A stretch of DNA of 64,000 nucleotides from Pseudisothecium myosuroides (Eukaryota; Streptophyta; Bryopsida; Hypnales; Lembophyllaceae). Under the pieces are notes generated by a model, which was not told the DNA's origin, made no database searches, and saw nothing but the letters and a program-made list of their open reading frames with translations. Both the position numbers and the translations under genes were made by a program. Each line of letters opens with the position of its first letter. Positions within the stretch are counted from its first letter, which is position 1. The DNA lies in contig OX637288.1 of the NCBI GenBank assembly GCA_951799445.1, positions 33,211,288 to 33,275,287 of the forward strand, read 5' to 3'. Shown piece after piece: positions 56,418-64,000 of this stretch.

Positions 56418-57353
56418 TTAACCCCTAAAGGACCGTTTGTTCCCTCAGGGGACAATTTGGGTCCAGGTAGGTTCCTATTGTCTCAATTTTTAATGAATTT
56501 TTTGGATTTTTTTTGAAGTTGTGTAGTATTGTGAGAACTTTGTGGATATATAATTTTTTTTATTTCAATCAATGCCAAGGAGCAAAAATTATGGCACAAT
56601 AAGCCAAAAACAGAGATCAACAGGCAACAAAAAAAGTTTACAAAAAGTCAAAATAATTTTTAATTTTTTTTTTCCTAAAATATTATATTTTTGTCTACAC
56701 GTGAAGCTTTGATTCAGTCAATTTGGACTTGGGGTGAAAAAGTTATGGACAATCTTAGTTTTTTAAGCAATCTAAGCATCTTCTTCTTATAAAAATAAAA
56801 CATAACATTCATTTTTGAATGCAATTTTTACGATTTTCCAAAAAAATTGTTAGTCATGATTAAATTTTCTTGCTAGAACCGAATCTCACCATTGGAATTA
56901 TTATGTTTCGATTCCATCTTAAAGCTATTAATGGTTTTGTTTTTCCTTCATTTTTGAACCTACTTCTACTTAACAAATTTTTAATGAGTGAAAATGACAT
57001 AATTTTTTCTTGAATTTTTTTTTCTAGATTCTCAACTCAAACATTCAACATAAAAGTTAAAAATTCAAAATCAATAGTACAAAAATTTAAAGTTAAGAAG
57101 ATTCAAAGCCAAAAAATCTAGTCATACAAGGTATAAAAAAACTTGTTTTCTTCACTTTGGATGCAAATAGCTTGCAATCTAGGCAGTCAAAGTTTCTGAA
57201 ATTTCTTCCATTCATACTTACACTAGTCTAGTATAATATCCTACAATTAGATATGAAAAAAAAGATTAATTAATTTTTTTTGCTCTTTGCACTAGAAATG
57301 GCAGTTCTAAGTGTTGTATAATGGAAAAAAAGCCTCGGTCCTTTAGGGATTAA
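56418..57353. mobile_element. TTAA-target miniature element, 928 bp body (copy F)
   Basis: TTAA at 56418-56421 and 57350-57353. The body begins CCCCTAAAGGACCGTTTGTT and ends CCTCGGTCCTTTAGGGA. Internal order is inverted relative to copies C and E and parallel to B. Confidence 0.9.
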
Positions 57354-57528
57354 ACCAAATGCCAAAATTTTCATCCATCCAACAAAGCCAAATAATCGTT
57401 CAACATTGTACTAAGGTGTGCAGCAATAAGCCGTAATTGTCCATTGCGGCTGCCTGCAAAGGGACCTATCGTACTTCAGATCCTGCTTTGATTTTGAGGT
57501 TTTTTTTCTGCCCCAGTTGCCCTCCACG

Positions 57529-57661
57529 CATAACATTCAGTAGCAGTCACTGGCTCTGCCCTCGCCCGAACGAAATGGTGTGGAATATACCACACCATTT
57601 CATCCGCGGGATGAAATGGTGCGGTATATTCCGCACCATATCAATAACTACTGATTTCATG
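57529..57661. mobile_element. MITE, family CATAACATTYAGTAGC (copy 2)
   Basis: Left end CATAACATTCAGTAGC is intact; the right end AACTACTGATTTCATG is decayed. The centre contains two linked palindromes, GTGTGGAATATACCACAC and GCGGTATATTCCGC, within a longer inverted repeat around CCGCGG. Confidence 0.75.
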
Positions 57662-57874
57662 CGGACAGATGTCAGTAATTGTCAGAGCTGAAATTCGGGC
57701 CCGCGCCGCGACTGTACACTGAAGTAGTGGAAAATTAGAAATTTCCAAGTAAAACTGAATACAAAACAATAGGAACTTTAAACAAAATGCTAATGGATTC
57801 ATTGAGAGTATTGACTTCTATGTTATTAATTATAGAAGTACCTCTCTTCGAATTGGAACCCATTTACGCATTGT

Positions 57875-58520
57875 GCTTTCGAAGTAAGAAGACAACTCTT
57901 TATATGCACATGGAGTGGTAGGAGGTAGAGCAATCCATGTGGGATAAATAAAATAGAATTTGTAGGTTCTCATGCACTCATAGTTAAGTCAAAAACAAAG
58001 AATTGTGTTAAAAGTAGAATTTCAGACCTCGTTTAGGCATAGTAAAATAACTTTTTTCAAAAAACTTTGAACTAAAAAAAGTTGGTAAATGAAGACAAGT
58101 TTCACCTCCAAAAATCCGTTTGGGATTTTGAATCTCCAATAAAAAATTATGAATAAATTTTGGAGAGGATTTTTATTGGACATTTTCTATAAAGTCATTT
58201 TAAAATCCATTCCAACCCCTCTCCGAATTTTATTCATAACTTTTGATTGGAGATTCAAAATCTCAAACGGATTTTTGGAGGTGAAACTTATCTTTATTTA
58301 CCAACTTTTTTTAGTTCAAAGTTTTTTGAAAAAAGTTATTTTACTATGCCTAAACGAGGTCTGAAATTCTACTTTTAACACAATTCTTTGTTTTTGACTT
58401 AACTATGAGTGTATGAGAACCTACAAATTCTAATTTATTTATCCCACATGGATTGCTCTACCTCCTACCACCCCATTTGTATATATAGAGTTATCTTTCG
58501 CTTTGAAATCCAAAATAAGT
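57875..58520. repeat. ~640 bp palindromic element, copy 5
   Basis: Arms of about 300 bp: CTCATAGTTAAGTCAAAAAC left and GTTTTTGACTTAACTATGAG right are exact complements, as are AGTAGAATTTCAGACCTCG and its partner. The centre is near 58195. Arms are well matched, so this copy is among the youngest. Confidence 0.88.
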
Positions 58521-59579
58521 TATTGATTGCAAATAATAATAAGGCATTAGTGTATTACTCATTGGATTCTTTGCCAACATCTTTCACTACAATATTTTAT
58601 GATGTGTATGTCTAGTCCTAAAATTAAGAAAAGAAAATGGAATATACGATAATGTACTGTCACTATTCCGGTACCGAAGCTTACATAAATTAAGTAGGGA
58701 TGAAGGTCGTGGATGAAAGTCGTGGATGAGGGCTTCGGAGAGGAAAAGGCAGCCTCTCTGAAGGCTACTGAATGGTATGCGCCTCCAGAGTCCAGGCTGA
58801 GGTCAGATTCAGAATTTCAGATACAAATGAAGCATGTTTTGAACTGTTTGAAGTTTTGAAATACTGTATGCTACAGTATTCTTTCCTTGCAATGCGATTC
58901 TTTTCTATTTGTGTCCAATTTTTTTTTTTTAAATAACAATAATTGACGGAAATGGGTGCCTGAACCAACCCTAGAACCGACTTTTGACCAATTGCAGGGT
59001 CCTAGTAGGTCGTGACTCGTGAGGATGTCCTAACACAGCCACGTCCGCGACCATTGGACAGGTGTCCGAATAGCAATGGTGCGGAAGCCTGAGTCTCCCT
59101 TGCATATGGGGCCTACCTCCTATCCGAATATGCCACGCGTGCTACCTACGTGTGGCTTGGCCATTGAAGCAGGGAACTTTCGTACCGAAAGCAGATCTCA
59201 TACCGGCACTACATGTACCCTACGTGAAGGTCAGATTCGGACATAAATTAAGTATTTTTTGTGGATGTTCTTAAATTGCAACCGGGTTTGTTTCCCAATT
59301 TTAGCGGCTAACTTTGAACTAGCCGCCGGTTCTTTCCAAACATTGCTCGAGCAAATGGTCGCTACCTCATTAGTGGGAAATTAGCAAGCAATGGTCTTCC
59401 CCACGTTAACAAGTATTTTGAACTTCCGTCGTTATTCCAGACATTAGGTCGCTCTTGTAACTTAGTTGTGCAACTGGATTGTTTTGCCCCCAACAGGAAC
59501 TTATTATTTGCCGTACACAATAAAACTTGCAAATTTTGAGCTCATAATTGCAATCTAAAGACCCTAGATTAGTAAGGGG
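58521..59579. other. Intergenic DNA
   Basis: The region 58960-59230 is less AT-rich than its surroundings, but it has no long frame or known motif. No repeat ends were recognised. Confidence 0.35.
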
Positions 59580-60333
59580 AGGTGTAGGAAATAGAATAAT
59601 CAAGCACAAAATAAGGGGTCTTTTTTTATATTCTCCCTTGGCTGGAACCTTGTATAGGGCTCGTTGCACAACTATAAGCGTGCCCCGGGACACTGCACCA
59701 AACTGAAGCCCTTTCTGATTTCTATTACACCTTTTTGTATAGGGCAATGTCCAAGGAGGAGGGCCTTGCGAAATGGAAAGGGCCGACGAAGAGGGCAATG
59801 CCCGACGAGGATGCTCTTTCATTACGCAATGCCCGACAACAAGAAGCTTTGCCTGGCATAAACCGCGGGAAAAAAATTCAAATGAAATTTAGGATGAACA
59901 AAAACAATTGGGATGAAAAGTGCGTAATGCCCGATCACATGGGTAAAACCGTGTAATCGGCCATTAGGCCCCCATTGTGACACAAAACCTGTCCTAAAAA
60001 TGAACGGGACATTTTCTTCCCGTGGTTTACGATTCCTATTCTAGACAGGTCGGTGTGTTCTGCAACAGTGGATAATGCTCCAATATTTTACACGTAGCCT
60101 GTCCTTGTGCTCCTCGTGGGTCTTTTGAGAAAAAGCTTGCAGCACGGGATTCAAAGTTCGGGAAAGGCTAGCCATCCATCCTCAACTAGGCTTACAACAG
60201 AGTAGCCTACGGTCCGTCTTGGTCAGGGAGAACTAGCCCCCTCGCTCAGCCCCTCCAAGTCATGCTAGGGGTGCATGAAAAAAAAAGACCCCCTGTTGTG
60301 AGCTTGATTATTCTATTTTCTACACTTCTCCTA
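59580..60333. mobile_element. ~750 bp TIR element with GC-richer interior
   Basis: Left GTAGGAAATAGAATAATCAA and right TTGATTATTCTATTTTCTAC begin inverted ends of about 45 bp, which also include GGGGTCTTTTTTT/AAAAAAAGACCCCC. The interior is GC-richer, with repeated GCAATGCCCGACRA words at 59790-59840. No domain was recognised in the 138-residue minus frame (59406-59822), which crosses the left end. Confidence 0.7.
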
Positions 60334-60582
60334 CACGAAATAGTGAAATTGGGTTCCCTTAACAATTAGGTTGCTTTCATTAAAAAAGTTACCTCATAGT
60401 TCATTGCTTGTCCAGATGGAGGCACATGCCATTCTCTAAACCCGAGCCATGAACCGATGCACCAACCCATACAACACACCTAGTTCCTACATTATTGCAT
60501 CCTTCTACAATAACTGCACGTAATTATATAATGTAGAATGTCAAGAAATTAGTCTAGGGCAACCTGATTTTACTATTTAGAC
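60334..60582. mobile_element. ~249 bp MITE, family CACAAAATAGTG (copy 2)
   Basis: Begins CACGAAATAGTGAAATTGGG and ends CAACCTGATTTTACTATTT. The interior matches 30761-30992 (GATGGAGGCACATGCC, GCACCAACCCATACAACACA). It directly abuts the right end of the preceding element. Confidence 0.8.
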
Positions 60583-60663
60583 TTGAACCTGTAGCACCCT
60601 TGTGAAGTTGGCCACTAATGGAACATGTAAGGAGACCTTAAGTGTCCGATGGATGACCAGCTG

Positions 60664-61045
60664 AGACTGTAGGCTAGAAAAAAATGTCTATTCATTCTAT
60701 ATTCTTTTGGGAAGATGCTAGAATACATTTTTAGTGAATAGTATTGCAAATTCCCTCAGTGTGGTATTCCAGACTATTCTAAAGAAGAAGATGCTTATTC
60801 CCCCGATCACCCTTGCAATGTATTTTGGCCATTTCTTGCTATTTTCTCTTGATGCTATAAAAATGATATCTTTAAAATTTGAATTCAACTAATGAAATGA
60901 AGCTTACCAAGTGCATTTTCTACTCAAATATTTTTTTTAAAAGGGTAAAATTTGTAAATTTCAATATTTTATAGCAAATTGCACTTTGGAAGGTTTGTTG
61001 ATTTCTAATTTTTAGAGTGACATGATAATTTTGGTTTATATCAAG
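60664..61045. repeat. Diverged dispersed repeat (paralogue of 41.37-41.79 kb)
   Basis: Colinear with the copy near 41.4 kb over about 380 bp, with many substitutions and small indels. The family is unknown. Confidence 0.65.
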
Positions 61046-61978
61046 AAGTAATACACTATAATATACATCTATGCTAAAACTTTCAGATTTTTTTAGTATA
61101 TTTTGTATTATATTTGAGTTTTCTTCAAATATGTGTGTCATAAATTCTAGTCTTTGTACCAAAAATCTGACCTAAAAACACATCATACGGCTCTAATATA
61201 TAAATTGCAAGCATTGTCCTATTCAACAAATATTTTAAATGCAAGGGCATTAAGATATAACTATGGTTTAAGTTGCAACCTTTACTCTCAAATTCCTAAA
61301 AAATGTTGAAACTTTATGAGAACCATCATCATCTAGATGTTTGTCAAACTGTAAATATTTTATATTTCATAAATGTCAGCTTGCTGTAATTTTTGTGTAC
61401 AACAATCTGAAATGATGTATACCAAGATGCTAAGGTAAAAATTTTTTTTTTATAGTTCTAAAAAAAATTAATAATTTGTAAAGTAATTCCAAATTATGGT
61501 GTAGAAAATATAGTTTTTAGACATGGCTAACTTTGAAATTAATTTTCTCTCAAATCACAACTAATTTTTTCTTCAAACTTCCATGGTAATATATTATATG
61601 TCACATACTACAACTTTTATATATCGACTTTTGGACTTTGCCCATTGATGCTTATAGTATGGTTATTTGAATGAAAAAGTTTCAAATTCATGCTCAGTTT
61701 TATTTGTCACTGTAGACATATACAACTTTGTATACATTCCTATATCCATATCTGAATATGACATATCTTTACACCCCATTTGTATATATCATATCCATAT
61801 TAGTATTCGTACATCCATATTTCCTAAACCATATGCATATTTTTTATGGGACATGGGACAATGCCTGGTTGGCAATTTTGGGGTTGTAGTCATATTTAAT
61901 CCCAAAAATATTGTAAAATTTTGAAGAAAAAAAACGTGACGTAATCAAAAAGTACATTACCAATCGATTTTGGGTGCA
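61046..61978. other. AT-rich intergenic DNA
   Basis: Contains runs of ATATCCATAT-type words near 61740-61830, similar in style to 13800-13900. No gene is present. Confidence 0.35.
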
Positions 61979-62155
61979 ACATAACATTTAGTAGCATTAG
62001 TATGCACTACCTTGGCTCTACAATGTAAGGTGCGGAATATTCCACACCCAATAGTCTGTCATCAGTAACTACTAACAAGTGGAGGATGCAAAGGTTGTTG
62101 GGTGTAGAATATTCCACACTCTACATTGTAGAGCCAAGGGAGTGCACACTAAAGT
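61979..62155. mobile_element. MITE, family CATAACATTYAGTAGC (copy 3)
   Basis: Left end CATAACATTTAGTAGC; the arms TGCACTACCTTGGCTCTACA and its complement near 62125-62145 are well paired. The centre has GGTGCGGAATATTCCACACC. The outermost right end is decayed. Confidence 0.75.
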
Positions 62156-62166
62156 AGTTTGCTCTT

Positions 62167-62385
62167 AAAGCGACCATTTAAGGGTTGGTCCCCCTTTTTC
62201 AAAGGTTTTCGTAAACATAAATATTTTTAGTTCATTTTTCAGAGGAAAAAAAAAGATTTGGAACTTAACACAAATCGTTTTGTATTTTTTCAAACATTTT
62301 TGAATTAATTTTGCTTTTTTTAAGATTCGGGGCATAGGCAACTATTTTTGACTACTAGGTCTTTCTAAATTTGCCCACCAACAAG
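62167..62385. mobile_element. Decayed relative of the TAAGGTAG element
   Basis: Shares AAGCGACCATTTAAGGG, CAAATCGTTTTGTATTTTTT and GGGGCATAGG-like words with the copies at 14.2, 46.3 and 63.3 kb, but has no clean ends. Confidence 0.5.
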
Positions 62386-63259
62386 TTATAAAGAGTTGGG
62401 AGGAAACTAAGACAAATGATTGTCTCCTTCAATAAGTAATAGATTTCTCTTGATTCAATCATCGGTTATTTTACTCAATCTAGGTGGACCCAAGACTTTG
62501 TCCAAAATGCCTTATGGAATGCATTACTAGATTCTGGGCGGGCAACCCAACTTAAAGTCCAACTTAAGGCTCGCCAACATCCTACTCATGCTGCTAGAAT
62601 TTAGGCTAAGTTTGACCTTAGTTGAATCCACTCTCCTTCCTTAGCACATAGGTCTAGCTCTAACATTGTTTGGAGCAAAAAGGGTCCTCCTCTTTGCTTG
62701 TTTCTGTAGTTTCTTGTCACTCTGGTTTTTACTTGGTTCTCTTCATTGTCTAGCCTCACGACTTGGTTGTTTTTGGTTCGGGTTTTTTAATGCAATGGTT
62801 CTGCCATTTGTTAAAAATAAAAAATAAAAAATCACCGGTTAATGAGGTCCATTTAAAGACCTCTTCATGTCCATTTCCTACTTATTTATAGGATCGGTTT
62901 GCAGAGGCGAGCCGCTTTTAGAGCAGACTACCTTAATACTCCGTACTATTGAATGCTATGAACTAATATTGTTTTTCACCTTGGGAAACCGCAGATGAAA
63001 CCACAGACGAAACCGCAGATAAAATCCCTGCCTGCTTCGCAGCTCAGACACTTGAGTTCCCATGTTGGTGGAATTAAGGACGTGGTAAGGTCCCAAGCAA
63101 TGTTCCTGTCCAGCCTGGCACTTGGTCCCCCTGCGATGGATAGGATGCTCATGATTGGCCGTGGATGCTTTCTCTTTTTCTTCTGAACTGACGGTGCTAT
63201 AACTTTCTGCCACGGAGTTTGGGACGAAAGCTAGGAAACTGCCTGATCAATAAGGTTAC
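62386..63259. other. Intergenic DNA
   Basis: The region 62440-62820 shows scattered codon-like sequence resembling a decayed retroelement pol or gag end, but no frame is long enough to support that. The repeated words CCGCAGA-GAAACC at 62990-63020 form a short tandem repeat. Confidence 0.3.
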
Positions 63260-63588
63260 TAAGGTAGGAGGTCCTATAATGGAGCATTTAAGGGCTGGAA
63301 CTGAATTTTGAGGAGGTGAAATATCTTGAAATTTTTTTCAGTCAATTTTTCTTGAAAAACAGATTGAACTGACATCTAATCCAAGTCGTTTCATATTTTT
63401 TCATGCTTTTCTGAATTAGTTAAAAAATTTTGAAGTTGAAATGGCATAGGGCTCTAAAATGGTGCCCTAGCTAAAATGTACACAGTCTGTACATTGATGG
63501 AGGCTATGAAAAAATAACATGTACAAACAGTTTACATTTCAGTTAGGGCTCCATTTTAATGCCCGCTCCATTTAAGGACCTCCTACCT
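63260..63588. mobile_element. ~329 bp element with TAAGGTAGGAGGTCC ends (copy 3)
   Basis: Left TAAGGTAGGAGGTCC and right GGACCTCCTACCT are inverted partners. AATGGAGCATTTAAGGG at left pairs with GCTCCATTTAAGG at right. Interior shares CCAAGTCGTTTCATATTTTT with copy 1. Confidence 0.8.
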
Positions 63589-64000
63589 GTACACCTAATT
63601 TCGACCACTTTCTAAAACGGCACAATCTAAAGTAGATTCTTGCATTAAATTGTTCTTCCACTACTCATCAGAGTCTATGGTTGGTTGCCCTATACCCTAT
63701 GTTTAGCACTTTGAAAATTCATAGTTTACCCGCATGCTGTCCAAAAAATGCATCCTAAGAGAATCTAGAATCCCCTTTTGACTATCAACAAGATTCCGCA
63801 AAAAGTTTTTCAATGTAATGATAGAAACCATGTTGAATTGCTTATTTGTGCGATTTTGGGTGCAATCACCTTAATAAAAATTGATAGAAAACTTAGGAAC
63901 AACACCGAGCCTAAACCCGCCATCATCACTCTGTGTACATCTCCAAAATCAATATGTTCCTATGTGGATGGAATGATTTTAATTAAAATCTCTTTCTAAA
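63589..64000. repeat. Dispersed repeat, uninterrupted paralogue of 14.46-15.99 kb
   Basis: The region from about 63640 to 63885 reads straight through ATGATAGAAACCATGTTGAA-TTGCTTATTTGTG, whereas the copy at 14.7 kb is split there by the LINE fragment. The 73-residue frame at the window edge is not recognised. Confidence 0.7.

Noticed and set aside
59406..59822. 138-residue minus-strand frame as a gene
   Set aside because: It crosses the left terminal repeat of a TIR element and shows no known domain.

Overview
This window reads as nuclear DNA of a land plant: AT-rich intergenic DNA full of miniature transposons, and three GC-richer intron-containing genes of plant type with GT-AG splice sites. 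I lean towards a seed-free plant (moss, liverwort, lycophyte or fern), because one gene encodes a secreted apolipoprotein-D-type lipocalin and the transposon families are not ones I know from flowering plants. The sequence alone does not settle this. GENES. (1) A two-exon gene for a secreted lipocalin, + strand, 5383-6781, with a TATA box and a poly(A) signal. (2) An eight-exon gene, - strand, 26620-17909, for a 755-residue ERD4/OSCA3-type hyperosmolality- or mechanically gated calcium-permeable channel; every splice phase closes. (3) An eight-coding-exon gene, - strand, 51564-48408, for a 374-residue low-molecular-weight purple acid phosphatase. All its metal ligands are present, it has a predicted type II membrane anchor, and it probably has a 5'-UTR intron of about 1.45 kb. 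The genes share no obvious pathway; channel and phosphatase both belong to families linked to osmotic or nutrient stress. LAYOUT. 1-5.2 kb: nested miniature elements. 5.2-7.1 kb: lipocalin. 7.1-14.5 kb: hairpin elements, including a 2.4 kb foldback whose arms carry about 178 bp tandem repeats. 14.8-15.9 kb: decayed LINE with an 11 bp target duplication. 17.9-26.6 kb: OSCA gene, with a tandem duplication just upstream. 28.4-46.6 kb: a dense transposon graveyard with TTAA-target elements, nested inverted repeats, a CACTA-type element, an Emigrant-like element and a 196 bp perfect palindrome. 48.4-53.3 kb: phosphatase gene. 53.3-64 kb: AT-rich DNA with further copies of the same families. MAIN RESULT. 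Several insertion events can be proved inside the window because a second copy of the target is present uninterrupted. Two elements of a 0.6-0.9 kb family with CCCCTAAAGGACC-like ends were inserted at TTAA, as shown by the opposite arm of the inverted repeat they landed in. A CACTA element duplicated CAA inside a hairpin element whose intact relative lies at 13.6 kb. A LINE duplicated GAAACCTTGCT in a repeat whose intact copy lies at 63.8 kb. A further family starting GGGTGATTGC carries apparent 4 bp target duplications. No intact transposase or reverse transcriptase was found. No tRNA, rRNA or CRISPR array was seen.
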